A DNA stretch of 47,113 bases from a virus (IMGVR_UViG_3300031224_000017:1-47113); one strand, 5' to 3'. Positions 38,001 through 45,109 are shown, counted from the first letter of the stretch. Translations and numbers: made by a program. Notes: a model not told the origin generated them from the letters alone.

Positions 38001-41000
38001 ACTCGTCTAAAGCATCAAGAAATTTGCTACGAGCTTCTGCGTCCTTAGGAACAAAAACCCCTAAGTTCTTGTCCTTAAAAATCTTACCTTCGGGGTCAAA
38101 TTCTTTTGGCTTTGGCTTAGATAGAACTGGGAGGTCTCCCTTTGCAGGAGCTTCTACATTGCGGTAAACTTTAATCTGAACATTCTTGCCCCAGAGCTTT
38201 GTCTTCTGAGTCTGGTGTCCAGGGTAGTATCCCTCAATCCAAACGCTTCCTGGCTTTTGTGCCTCTGAGTCAGCGTCGGAGAATACATTTTCAATTACAA
38301 AGTTGTCAGAGAACGTAACATCCCCTGCTTTAAGGTTCTCGGCACTGGCGCTTAGTAGAGCTGGTCCGTCTGGTTCTCCTGTTGAGATTTCTGGCGTAGA
38401 TGTGGCTGTGTCAGCGGCGGCTACTGGTTCGTCTGCAGCTGGAAGTTCTGCTACTGGGGTTTCTTCGGGGGTAGCTTCGACTTCTTCAACATCCTCGCCG
38501 TCAATAGCGTCTTGGATTTGAGCATTAGTAGGCTCGTCAAAGTTTTGCCCTTTTAAGCCCTCTGCGTAGATAGCATCTATAAGTTCATTAGTATCCACGC
38601 CTTGTAGCTGAAGTGCGTCACGAATGGCCTCAACTGGGACGTTTAGTTGAAAGACTTCTCCTTCAGGGGTTTCCATTGCCAAGATTCCGTAACCTGGAGT
38701 TGAGTTGCCTGGCTCTAGAGCACGGCGAAGTTCTGCAATAAGATTTTCATTGCTGTAGTCATTGGCAATGTCCACTGGGTTGATAGAGAACCCCTCAGGA
38801 GCATTCTCTGGGACATCCCCCTCTATCTCATTAAATGGTACTTCTTCAATCTCTGAATAGCCTTCTGGGACTTCGCCCTCTCCGTAGACTTTGTTCTCTG
38901 GAAGATAAGGCTTGTAGTCGCCTGACTCTATCAAGGCCTGCTGCTCTTCGTCACTTAAGCCCTCAAGAAGTGGGGGTAATACTCTATCTGTGGGCTCAGC
39001 AAGTGCTGGCTCAGGTAGCTCCTCTCCTAGGGCAATTTCTGTAGCCTTAGGTATTTGAGCACCCAAGTTGCCATTACCACTTTTGTAGATGTCGTCGAGA
39101 ACAGCTTTAGCGTTTACGCCCTTCTCATCGAGAGCCGCATATATGGCCTCAACTGGGACAGCTTCGTCTCCCTCTGAGAACGGTAGGTAGCCAAATCCAG
39201 TAGCAGAGTTTTCATCGGAACCAAGAACGCCCTCATTAAGGGCATTAACCAAATCTTTAACTGAAAACTTCTCTGAGAGCTCAGCGGGGTCATCCGTAAA
39301 GTCGTCAGACTCTTGTCCATCAACGGCTCCCTGAGGCTGGTAGGGGGCGTCTGTGTTTATTTCGTAGTAATTGGCTGGAGTAGGGGCAACCTCAGGCTCT
39401 ACAGGTGCCTCAGGGGCTGCGGGAGCTTCTACAGGCTGTGCCTCTTCTGCCTCGACTGGGGCGGGGGTTGCTGCTGGTTCTGCCTCTGGGGCATCTTCTT
39501 CTATGAGGTCAGAAGGGTTGTCTTCTTTCCACATTTCAACTTTGCCGTCATTTCCGAAGCGCGGAGGCATGCCACTTTGAATATCCGTGACTCGGTCGCC
39601 GTCTTTGTTGAGGGATAGTTCTCCATCAGCATCAACAAGTTCTCCCCAAATCCTGTGGTTTGTAGGCTTTTTAGCTCCCTTTGCTCCCTTTTCAGTAACT
39701 AGTCCTTGGCTGTCAAGAAGGTCCTTACGCCAGACACGCCAAAGGTCCCCGTCTTCGTCCCTATAAAAGTCCCCAATGTCGAACTCACGGACTGACTTGC
39801 GTCCATTATTGAAGATTCGCTTGCCACCAATGTTAATGGCTTCTTGTTCAAAGGCTTCTTCTGATATGTTGAAATCGTCAGGGTTTGGAGCTTCTCGATT
39901 GCTTCGAACAGAGAGTCCAAGCTTTTCTACACGCTTTGTGGCTTCATTAAAAGACAACCCATCGCGCTTCATTATCTGAGCAAGGGTCTCGCCGCTGATT
40001 ACATTTTTGCCCTGAGCCTGTGCTTCCCTGACAACCCGCTGCATCGCGGTTTCTCGATTACGTATTTCTGAAAGTTTTTTGAAAAGCTTTAGAAGACGCT
40101 TTGGCTTTTTTGGTGCTTCCTCTTCTTGCCCGTCAAAAATAAGCTTTGGTTCTTCACGAGGAGGCATCGGCTTAACGCCTCCACCTGGAAATCTAGGTGG
40201 TTCTGGCCGAAAGCCGCCATCTCGGTTGGTAGGGAGTTCTGGAAAAACAACATCAATATTTGGACTAGGGGTTGATGGCTGTGCAGGCCGTCGAGGCTGT
40301 CTAGGCTGTCTAGGCTGCTCTTCAGCTTGTGGAGCAGGAGTCTCTACTTCTTGGTCGGGGATAATCGCAACTGGTGGCTTTTTCCAAGCGTCTGGGTCTG
40401 AGAAGCCCTTGCTATCACGAACAACAATGCCTGTTGCAGAATCTATAATTGTGCCGTCGTCAAGAATGAAGTGCTCGCGGCGTGGGTCTATTGGGAACTC
40501 TAGGCCCTGCTCTTTGTAGCGCTCAAGCATCCTGAGGTAAGCGTTAACTTTAAATCTGTTGGCATTAGGTTTGCCCTTGATACGAGCGCCTTTGCCTCTT
40601 ACATCCTCAGGGTTTACCTTGTTTCCAACTCTTAGCTTACTAAGAATGGCTTTACCAATACTCTTTGGGCGTTTTGGGTTTGGGGCTTCGCTTTTCTTGT
40701 AGTTAGGCTCGTCGGCCTCTACTAGCTCTCCAACGTCTCTCCATGATTGAACTGCTGCGAAGTCTTTCTCGTTCTCGTCTTTCCTACGAAGAAGGTAGAC
40801 AGGAAGGTCTTCGTCGAGAGTTCCATCCTCGCCTTTTCCGAAAGCAACTGCACCCTCGTCTTTGTTTTCTCTTGCCTGAACAGCGTTGAACTTAGCCGTA
40901 GCTGCTTCGTTGGGCTCTTTAAACTTCTTAACTTCGTAGTTCCCGCCAGCATTTGCGTAAACGGCACCTAAGTCTTCGTCTTCGTCGTAAAAATCTTTTT

Positions 41001-41907
41001 CTTCTTGAGGTACCTCGTAGGCAGTATCTAGGTCCCAGCCGTCAGGAGACTCTACAAATTCAAGGTCTTCTTCGTTTACTACTTCATCACTTGCACTTAC
41101 AGATACAGGGTTTTCGCTGTAGCCGTCAGAGCTCTTATTTGAAGGCAGAATTGCCTTAGCAGGGATAGCATTAGCGGAGGGAATTCTTGCAAGCTTGCCG
41201 TCTGGTAGCTCGGAGATTATTGTTGAGTCGTTAGGATTGGTAGACACTATTTGACCAGCGAGGTTATAAACTCCGCCAGTGAGTTTGCGAATGAGGGCCA
41301 TAATTGCGCCGCCCATAAACGCAAAGCGTCCCTTGATACGAAGCTGCCTGCGCCAGAAGCCATCATTGGCTCCGTCGTTGTAGGCAGCAACCAAAGCAAC
41401 CAAAGGCACTTGGCTTGGTCCCATAGCGTCGAGGCGAGCAAGAGCGTATAGCTGCTCATCGCTGTTTAGGGTTGAAGTGAAAGCCGTGGCAAGAAGTGGG
41501 GCCACTAACGGGTTTGTTACCCGAGGGTCGTCAGCGAACCAACGAGACTGCGCCTTACGAAGCTCTTTCCACTCTACGTTGTGCTCCTTAGTAGAGCTAG
41601 GGTGCGAAATGGAAAGCAAGTCTGTGTGTGAGGCCTCTGTTAGGCCTTTGTCACGCTGCACAAGAAGCGCAAACTCCGAAAGCGCTAGTAGTGCTCGGTA
41701 ACGACGGACCGAGTAAGTCTCGTTGGAGTTGGCTTTGATAGAGCGAAGAACTACTTTTTTCGCTGAGCCAGCTGTGACGCGGCGTGTAATTCCGAAGGAA
41801 CCATTCAACTCTACAAGGGAGGCAACAGCTTCGCTAGAAATGTTTACGTTCTGCTCTTCATAAGAGACCGAATGTGTTGCTGGCTTAATTGGGTATTCGT
41901 TACTCAT
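31402..41907 (-). CDS. 3501-aa giant polyvalent protein: exonuclease, Nudix-like, kinase-like and ADP-ribosyltransferase-like domains
   Basis: One uninterrupted frame encodes 3501 residues in the head module. Visible parts in order: N-terminal helical region with GRFAFMGGAIMALIRKLTGG (~192-211); Pro/Arg/Glu linkers; two copies of an ~70-residue unit (~877-945, ~1049-1117); two copies of a GYYPGH unit (~1192-1262, ~1347-1409); DnaQ-type exonuclease (~1505-1700); barrel with AGDFFRAKSGDWFEVLEVV (~1812-1876); Nudix-like domain (~1960-2095); kinase-like domain (~2135-2380); small barrel resembling WYL domains (INIVFTYNGKAVDL, ~2415-2460); a KOW-like strand pair (VGMTVINTKTGKKGIVTSL); a Lys/Ala/Glu helix; and a C-terminal ART-like domain. 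This is the layout of polyvalent proteins, which phages inject with DNA to counter host functions. Its ATG overlaps the previous stop by eight bases. Injection is inferred; the domains are read directly. Confidence 0.82.
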   Translation of the reverse strand: MSNEYPIKPATHSVSYEEQNVNISSEAVASLVELNGSFGITRRVTAGSAKKVVLRSIKANSNETYSVRRYRALLALSEFALLVQRDKGLTEASHTDLLSISHPSSTKEHNVEWKELRKAQSRWFADDPRVTNPLVAPLLATAFTSTLNSDEQLYALARLDAMGPSQVPLVALVAAYNDGANDGFWRRQLRIKGRFAFMGGAIMALIRKLTGGVYNLAGQIVSTNPNDSTIISELPDGKLARIPSANAIPAKAILPSNKSSDGYSENPVSVSASDEVVNEEDLEFVESPDGWDLDTAYEVPQEEKDFYDEDEDLGAVYANAGGNYEVKKFKEPNEAATAKFNAVQARENKDEGAVAFGKGEDGTLDEDLPVYLLRRKDENEKDFAAVQSWRDVGELVEADEPNYKKSEAPNPKRPKSIGKAILSKLRVGNKVNPEDVRGKGARIKGKPNANRFKVNAYLRMLERYKEQGLEFPIDPRREHFILDDGTIIDSATGIVVRDSKGFSDPDAWKKPPVAIIPDQEVETPAPQAEEQPRQPRQPRRPAQPSTPSPNIDVVFPELPTNRDGGFRPEPPRFPGGGVKPMPPREEPKLIFDGQEEEAPKKPKRLLKLFKKLSEIRNRETAMQRVVREAQAQGKNVISGETLAQIMKRDGLSFNEATKRVEKLGLSVRSNREAPNPDDFNISEEAFEQEAINIGGKRIFNNGRKSVREFDIGDFYRDEDGDLWRVWRKDLLDSQGLVTEKGAKGAKKPTNHRIWGELVDADGELSLNKDGDRVTDIQSGMPPRFGNDGKVEMWKEDNPSDLIEEDAPEAEPAATPAPVEAEEAQPVEAPAAPEAPVEPEVAPTPANYYEINTDAPYQPQGAVDGQESDDFTDDPAELSEKFSVKDLVNALNEGVLGSDENSATGFGYLPFSEGDEAVPVEAIYAALDEKGVNAKAVLDDIYKSGNGNLGAQIPKATEIALGEELPEPALAEPTDRVLPPLLEGLSDEEQQALIESGDYKPYLPENKVYGEGEVPEGYSEIEEVPFNEIEGDVPENAPEGFSINPVDIANDYSNENLIAELRRALEPGNSTPGYGILAMETPEGEVFQLNVPVEAIRDALQLQGVDTNELIDAIYAEGLKGQNFDEPTNAQIQDAIDGEDVEEVEATPEETPVAELPAADEPVAAADTATSTPEISTGEPDGPALLSASAENLKAGDVTFSDNFVIENVFSDADSEAQKPGSVWIEGYYPGHQTQKTKLWGKNVQIKVYRNVEAPAKGDLPVLSKPKPKEFDPEGKIFKDKNLGVFVPKDAEARSKFLDALDEYNKNLAQAQGLWTKPDIQTLAVWQTEEVALPFSPATPVGITTVKATEVKAGDVTFKKEWGSDFYEYFIIEGVEEVDGKAVVQGYYPGHVSQTKEWNATTEITVMRGASNLPAPGEKPALSRPDKTDPDLVEKKAAFKEAKKLSAEGFTPPIDPDSVSTAQTGATDKPKKKTPSKPKPPAYPAFSGDRLKQIEIEAAGDPTKFLELLEKEEIIYLDFETAADGAFDSQTPIQVAWTKIKDGLSTGVGAYWMNPEVPLSDFYKNADPDETLKDPSGKPVSNEFLAEQPSIQEQMTKLLEKIGPDTIVLAHNVPFDGGIMKRFAQKFNLQYNPGGEIDTLSLARLVINGGYKAHTLQNVASRYGIVPNGSWHDAVTDSDVLPPILKNLLEEMSKTKQGLSALNVDANMQKYEEELVKFKAAQAKKDLADTSLPVSKIVKDTFGGDAKVSTVDEIVKTMPKVRPTSDEATSATAAAKVDLGDGDLETQSVLGDSISNNWVNDNENTTSLGKVPIEQWQAGDFFRAKSGDWFEVLEVVEDPASSGKVFVRRRLLINGKEYGMNKSWVKFQAYEIRRRNGEVDAPVIEEAAPNVDTETTIEKWQSYDIKQDADGVYYADGISSSDVQKLRSGVMTPPQLPFFAPIGGGNKPDQGDGYFFATNGMRFWGKFGAAGALVRRKNNEGVFEYFLAKRSSGLSQGGGKWGYPGGAHKDKSDSEENNGIITAINEFEEEVGGDLGPDSVFPVGQFANEVAPGWTYNTHVFEVGPGQLNDLSPKDGESSEVGWFTADQISKMASQGTLQDNFADTADVLLGLALDEPTTAEPDEIVIPEVQSGSLGQVFDTSNWKKVSGQTGSNRGAFYVDPDSGQQYYVKTPQSESHAANEVLASALYEEAGLDVGRSYIGKNKAGKMLIVSPFIDGTDGTLGQIAPNQNITDEIKKGFAVDAWMNNYDVIGLEKDNIVVANAKPFRIDAGGALLFRAQGADKAKELDTNVAEQISSLRDSNVNSQAASVFGDMTDAEIAESAKLVANIDEAKIDELVDAAFGGGVEGIDSQSIADKLKENLKRRRNELIEIYGLDDAPIEAPAAAEGGPEKLVLSFDDTDPEDLIDDLDAQIQDAIATGINIVFTYNGKAVDLSPAEVKTSKAGNVAVGGTLPNGKFYAYSLSKMEQANATPSEATAPDLATPETPSLITVDTEIEPVEAQKPTEVPQDQKQKLLEKVENIAEALFGTKDPEKVKQILQGFLDNEVEDPELVQSILDDLNSPAPALVPIETPIEKADADIKQSLVPIDGDEDIPAAEVSKIDLGELSQELANPTDPDLIWAKVIEDYEGSVLNNGHVVVSSLNFGSKRLDVLVKRNSDNTFSIYHRVTDEETGQTRVKEMKGRWHSFTALDSRISNEIYKSQNFPNKIASVSKKEGVTTLQPSMPPKQSGSYVSADGKTVVKVGMTVINTKTGKKGIVTSLKDQYVVKAGGKVYTYTDVAKVKFEGEAKANWKASTFLMPEGSQSPEDGPDQDSGQEGDGGGGTPTPPTTPETPAPEAPTPEPEEVQPAEAVAPSGLTPESSLSEVESVAVDKNSAMHTSYFGASNKSEYKDLVKKYLVKDATSTGQNMLPGIIASNQDPDAPNPELASHGVVTKTFPSEPAVEVTYFDGPMKGTTQKLEQKNVWSREKFLTNEQSKELGIEVDDSIRTEAIKAQGAKAEEAKKQAVAQAAQEKKQKEEAAKKAVIEKAKQDLADKFTVEGPGFAVETLEGDADWSSTPLAQVPSLKSALDKVNSGDPLDATNGAQIMLDSADIEDLKVRIQKVEKDGAKQIRLSFKLTNWAGNAFTKKLAKQQLSDVQDKSRLDNYKVNPDGSLVFEEEWNSNKVDAHNKGRTYRGDLTDGKGKFQFIRANRSANTPDFFNKGGSNNGSVSLHNRVELLLPEDATPEDIAAALKELNAIQEIRPAMKSDFKGVAENKIISLFGQKGNGAKNYEGELRKQILDEVEKNYSFTADNMEVRVDEQQKGIIQYLLPEQVAEQLAATYGVEFFKHNFASKNLPDDDKERADFVYDLLFKKGGGLYSTVTRWSEGINTEGQSSSSDLAGVGAGYIFTSKVSFMDLNKSAFKRLQFFFDGVQLIRRPEFYGSSYDAWGKKVADTDYIELLKKTELSEVLFKDNLSWADLSGIALDSSARKFLLERLTAEGITEISGKPVEEMFGVK
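34770..35505 (-). other. Kinase-like domain of the giant protein
   Basis: Residues ~2135-2380. SGQTGSNRGAFYVDPDSGQQ then YYVKTP has the Gly-rich strand-turn-strand and Lys of a protein-kinase-like N lobe. ANEVLASALYEEAGLDV is the following helix, MLIVSPFIDGTDG the hinge. DAWMNNYDVIGLEKDNIVV and FRIDAGGALLFRAQG resemble the catalytic and metal-binding loops (Asn/Asp, then Asp-x-Gly) in HipA or PI3/4-kinase-like folds. The helical end ELIEIYGLDD closes it. Kinase activity is inferred from pattern. Confidence 0.55.
35620..36030 (-). other. Nudix-like domain of the giant protein
   Basis: Residues ~1960-2095. The Nudix course is AAGALVRRKNNEGVFEYFLA (first strands), SQGGGKWGYPGGAHKDKSDS, then ITAINEFEEEVGGDL. 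This corresponds to the Nudix box G-x5-E-x7-R-E-x2-E-E-x-G with a few extra residues after the first glycines and Asn in place of the Arg; the E-x-E-E-V-G helix is intact. The end EVGWFTADQISKM is the typical W-F closing motif. Such domains cut nucleoside diphosphate linkages, e.g. in NAD(H) or ADP-ribose. Confidence 0.72.
36800..37395 (-). other. DnaQ-type DEDDh 3'-5' exonuclease domain of the giant protein
   Basis: Residues ~1505-1700. All three exonuclease motifs are present and in order: IIYLDFETAADG (Asp-x-Glu), LAHNVPFDGGIM (His-Asn-x-x-Phe-Asp) and GSWHDAVTDSDVL (His-Asp-Ala-x-x-Asp). The HTLQNVASRYGI stretch before the last motif is also typical of this family. The domain should remove nucleotides from 3' ends of DNA or RNA with two metal ions. 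It is separate from the proofreading domain of the phage polymerase. Confidence 0.88.
37680..38340 (-). repeat. Duplicated GYYPGH unit in the giant protein
   Basis: Two copies (~38120-38340 and ~37680-37865) encode KAGDVTF, a strand ending FVIENVF or YFIIEGVEE, then GYYPGHQTQKTKLWG or GYYPGHVSQTKEWN, a strand, then PAKGDLPVLSKP or APGEKPALSRP. Length is ~65-70 residues each with a spacer of ~85 residues. The unit looks like a small all-beta (SH3/KOW-like) domain. Confidence 0.75.
38560..39275 (-). repeat. Duplicated ~70-aa acidic unit in the giant protein
   Basis: Copy 1 (~39075-39275) and copy 2 (~38560-38760) encode FSVKDLVNALNEGVLGSDEN or YSNENLIAELRRALEPGNST, next GFGYLPF or GYGILAM, then VPVEAIYAALDEKGVNAKAV or VPVEAIRDALQLQGVDTNEL and DDIYKSG or DAIYAEG. 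The alignment shows a helix, a short strand pair and two helices. Function is unknown. Confidence 0.75.
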
Positions 41908-43078
41908 TTTCAGAGCCCTCTCTTGGGAGTAAATCCGCGTCTAGACTATCGTGTGTCAAAGTTGACAGAAGCTTCGCTCTTACGTAAGGGTCTTCCCCGT
42001 TCCGTACTGCACGAAGCCAGCTTGCCTTGATAGCTTCTTCTGCCTCGTAGCCAAAATCTGAAAACTCGGTTAGAGCAAGAATTGCTTCCTGTGCTGTTTT
42101 AAAAGTGTTCTCTGCGGGCAGCTCGATTTCGAGTTCAGCTTCTGCGTAAGCAGAGGCCGTTATAAGTTCTAGCTCGGAGTGGTCCTGAGCGTCAGCGGTC
42201 AAGGGCTCGGTAGAAGAGTCTTTCTTGGTGGACCTTGGGTGTGAAGCAGGAAGTAGGTCGTTGTCCTGTACGTAAGCAGCCTTAGAGGGCTTACCTGAGG
42301 AAAGCAAACGCAGGAACGCGTTAACGCGAGCAAGTGCCCAAGAGTTTCGGTTCTGTCCAGGTCGGTAGCTTGTGGAGAAGGCCCCAGCTCCGCGGCGGTA
42401 GACAGCCTTTAGCATCCCAAGAGTTGCGCGGCGTCCCTTAGATGCTTTTTTGTTGTGGGTCTCAACCTTGTTGGAAAGAGCTTTTTCTACGGCCTTTGAG
42501 AAGGTAATTTTCTTACTGCCAGAAGCCGAGCCCTTTTTGTTCTTTGAAGAGCCTTTTATTTGGTCTTTCTTGGGAGCAGGAGTCTGTGCAGCAGTGCGCT
42601 TCTTTTTAGCTGCAGCTTCTTCGTCGTGCCCAGAGTCCAACATAAGATTTCCGTCTGGCATGTAGTGATAACCTTCGGGAGCTTCTGGTCTTGGGGCATT
42701 CTCGTCGTGTGCCGAGTCTGGCATTAGTGCGCCGTCTGGCATGTAGTGGAATCCCTCGGGGGCAGCAGGTCTGTTCTCAGCGGCAAACGTTGCAGCTTCG
42801 GCGATAGCTGAAGTAGTGGCAGGAACGCAGTTGGGAACTTGATTACCGTTTTTGCCCTTCTTCATTCCTATTTGGACGTAGCCGTCCCAGCAGGGGCTAT
42901 TGGAAAGCTCCTCGGATGCAAACTCTTGTCTTATGCTCTTGCGAAGTTCGTGAACTTCATTTTCTAGAGTGGACAGAGTACGGATGAGGCTGTTCTTATC
43001 AGAAACGGTAATTGACGAAGTTGGTTGAGGCATAGGCACGTTGCTTTGCCCCTTAGCTGGCTGGTCCCCTTTTTCCAT
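41900..43078 (-). CDS. Conserved head-module protein of unknown function with tandem repeat and YRRGAGAF motif
   Basis: A 392-residue protein between portal and giant gene. Residues 60-88 read CWDGYVQIGMKKGKNG...NCVP, a Cys-x20-Cys motif known from several phage structural or polyvalent proteins. Two tandem copies of a ~22-residue repeat follow (APEGFHYMPDGALMPDSAHD at ~106-125 and APEGYHYMPDGNLMLDSGHD at ~133-152). Residues ~195-290 form a basic helical domain (LSNKVETHNKKASKGRRATL; KAVYRRGAGAFSTSYRPGQN; ARVNAFLRLLSSGKP; DNDLLPASHPRSTK). The last ~100 residues are acidic. The YRRGAGAF domain also turns up near portals in other phages, but no function is established to my knowledge. Three bases separate its start from the portal stop, and its stop overlaps the giant start by eight bases. 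It may help load the giant into the head. Confidence 0.65.
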   Translation of the reverse strand: MEKGDQPAKGQSNVPMPQPTSSITVSDKNSLIRTLSTLENEVHELRKSIRQEFASEELSNSPCWDGYVQIGMKKGKNGNQVPNCVPATTSAIAEAATFAAENRPAAPEGFHYMPDGALMPDSAHDENAPRPEAPEGYHYMPDGNLMLDSGHDEEAAAKKKRTAAQTPAPKKDQIKGSSKNKKGSASGSKKITFSKAVEKALSNKVETHNKKASKGRRATLGMLKAVYRRGAGAFSTSYRPGQNRNSWALARVNAFLRLLSSGKPSKAAYVQDNDLLPASHPRSTKKDSSTEPLTADAQDHSELELITASAYAEAELEIELPAENTFKTAQEAILALTEFSDFGYEAEEAIKASWLRAVRNGEDPYVRAKLLSTLTHDSLDADLLPREGSENE

Positions 43079-43080
43079 AA

Positions 43081-44787
43081 TTAGTTAGCTTCTTCTTCAG
43101 GGGCAGGCTCGCCCGCGGCTGCTCTTTTCAAAACCTCTTCAACTTCAGTTGGCAACGGGGCAACGGACTGGCCTTGCTGTGCTGCACGAACTGCATTCAT
43201 AATCTCTGGGGAAACAGCGCCAAGCATCGCTTCGGTAAGTTCTGGAGTTAGCGAGCCCTTTTCCTGAAGCATGCGTATTGCAAGCTCTGTAGGAGTGGGG
43301 GCATCTTGGTCCGAGAAGCCGTGCGCACGTCTCCATGTGTCGTAGGACACTGCTCCGCGGTCAAAGCCTGCGTCAGCATCGGTTGCCCTGTCGTTACGTG
43401 TAGAAACGGCTGAAGGGTCATACCAAACGGTGATGCGAGAAACTTCTGACTCTGAGTAGCCGTTGGCAATTAGGTACGGACGCAAGTAGACAACTGTTAG
43501 GGCGTCAACAATAAGGAGCATCAAGGGCTCGATGTGGGCTTTGTAAAGAGCTTCGTCTATCTGGAGCGCATTGGAGTACTTAACGTTGGCAAGCCCCGTA
43601 ACGACGTCCTTAGGAACATCTAGGCCCTGCAAGATACGCTCTAGTACACGGTCGGAGCGCTCAGCTAGTGATGGGTCGAACGAACGCTCGAACTTGAACT
43701 GCTTGATAGCATCGCCAAGCTCAGCGGGTCCACGGATAATCAGGGGCACAACTGCAGATGCGGACTCTTCGTCACGAATCGGCGTGGTCATCGCGTCCAT
43801 CAACTGCTCTTCAAACTCGTCTTCTGCTTCCTCAGCTGTGAAGCCAGCGCCAATTCCATCTTCAGAATCGTAAGGGTAGTTTGCAGGGTCGCCCTGTGCA
43901 GCTACGGAAAGACCGTCTGGCAAGTAGAGAGCGCCAGCGTTTAGGCGTGAGCGAGCGGTTGCACGGAAAGTTCTGTTCAACAAAAGCAATTCTGCGCAAA
44001 GGTCTAATAGACCGCGCAGGCTCGAGTCGGACTCGTCTGAGTAGCGAGGGTGTGAGCGCCAGATACGGCCAACGAAAGCATTCTTGCCTAAGTTAACAAC
44101 TCCTGAGTTCTTTCCGCCACCCTGCCCTGCGCCTTGTTCGCGGCGACCAATAACGTTTAAGTTTCCGCTACCGTCAGCTACAACTTCATCAACGGAACGG
44201 ATGTCCCAAGACTCGGGCTCTCCAGTTCCTCTACGGGCTGGCATCTGAACTAGGTAGCATTCGCCAGTAACTGAAAGATTGAGGGCAGCATCTTTCAAAA
44301 GACCTGGCTGTCCACCATAGGCGGAGTTGAGGCGGGAAAGTGCGCGTTCTGCGGCTGAGGCAAGGTTCTGGTCGATTGAGCTGGACTCGCTCGCTGCAAC
44401 AGGAGACTGGCTTGGGTCGTCAATTGCAGCCGCAAAGATGCGGATACGTGAGACAACGGATGCAACTAAGTTGAAGGCGTATTTAATTTCGCCAATTGCG
44501 TCGTAGTACTCCCAAGCTTCTGACTGCCAAGCGGATGAAGAAGCGGAGCGACGTGCTTTAAACTGCTCGAACTCGGCCTTGTCATTCATTTTTACTTGCG
44601 AGGCAGCAGCCGTAAGGGCGCGGGGAGAGTTAAAGGGAACGGGAGTTGGGGCGTTGAAGAAGAAAGATGCACCAGCTGGCTGTGGAAGTCTTGAGCTCCC
44701 GAAAGGCTTGCTTTTGCTAGATTTTTTAGCGCTAGCTTTTGGAGCTACTGGCTCCTGTGCTGGCTCTTCTCTTTTAAATACACCCAT
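43081..44787 (-). CDS. Portal protein
   Basis: A 568-residue protein at the head of the capsid module. The N-terminus is basic and Pro/Ala-rich. The portal core follows: SEAWEYYDAIGEIKYAFNLV (with the conserved helix before VASVVSRIRIFAAAI, ~90-115), KDAALNLSVTGECYLVQMP (~165-183), IRSVDEVVADGSGNLNVIG, FVGRIWRSHPRYSDESDSSL (~237-256), then a stem helix region and RILQGLDVPKDVVTGLANVK, YSNALQIDEALYKAHIEPLM, and TVWYDPSAVSTRNDRATDA. These are the landmarks of actinophage portals, which form the 12-fold ring for DNA entry and exit. The C-terminus is helical and ends in an acidic tail. The start is ATG with GAGGAGA eight bases upstream. The large terminase usually found before it is not in this window. 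Confidence 0.86.
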   Translation of the reverse strand: MGVFKREEPAQEPVAPKASAKKSSKSKPFGSSRLPQPAGASFFFNAPTPVPFNSPRALTAAASQVKMNDKAEFEQFKARRSASSSAWQSEAWEYYDAIGEIKYAFNLVASVVSRIRIFAAAIDDPSQSPVAASESSSIDQNLASAAERALSRLNSAYGGQPGLLKDAALNLSVTGECYLVQMPARRGTGEPESWDIRSVDEVVADGSGNLNVIGRREQGAGQGGGKNSGVVNLGKNAFVGRIWRSHPRYSDESDSSLRGLLDLCAELLLLNRTFRATARSRLNAGALYLPDGLSVAAQGDPANYPYDSEDGIGAGFTAEEAEDEFEEQLMDAMTTPIRDEESASAVVPLIIRGPAELGDAIKQFKFERSFDPSLAERSDRVLERILQGLDVPKDVVTGLANVKYSNALQIDEALYKAHIEPLMLLIVDALTVVYLRPYLIANGYSESEVSRITVWYDPSAVSTRNDRATDADAGFDRGAVSYDTWRRAHGFSDQDAPTPTELAIRMLQEKGSLTPELTEAMLGAVSPEIMNAVRAAQQGQSVAPLPTEVEEVLKRAAAGEPAPEEEAN

Positions 44788-44824
44788 TGGGCGGTCTCCT
44801 CGTCAATTAGTTGCGGAATACAAG

Positions 44825-45109
44825 TTATTTTTGCTCGTACGCGGTCAACAGGCCTGCTATTGCCGACGCCGCAAAAACGGCGTAGACGTAAACAAGTACT
44901 GGGATAATGATAACGGATGGTACAACTAGTGATGCGACCCAAATAGAGGTGCACCAGTCGCAAGTTATTAGATAGCCAAGCTTGCTGCTCTGCGGTGGGT
45001 GTTTTTTCCAGAAGCGATTTCTCAGGGGCTCGAAGATAACGTCGGTTGTGATGAGCCTACTGAGTCGGAATACTGCTAGTCCGATGATTACAAATTCAAA
45101 TAGTGTCAT
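44825..45109 (-). CDS. DUF1360-like small membrane protein
   Basis: A 94-residue protein with two hydrophobic segments: FEFVIIGLAVFRLSRLI near the N-terminus and a long one, IWVASLVVPSVIIIPVLVYV to AASAIAGLL. Between them LGYLITCDWCTSIW holds a CxxC pair in the setting typical of DUF1360 proteins, small membrane proteins found in phages and bacteria with no settled function. The ATG at 45109 is chosen over one 15 codons upstream because it overlaps the previous stop (ATGA) and begins at the first hydrophobic segment. A holin-like role has been considered for such proteins, but the sequence does not show it. It lies 37 bases before the portal start. Confidence 0.7.
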   Translation of the reverse strand: MTLFEFVIIGLAVFRLSRLITTDVIFEPLRNRFWKKHPPQSSKLGYLITCDWCTSIWVASLVVPSVIIIPVLVYVYAVFAASAIAGLLTAYEQK

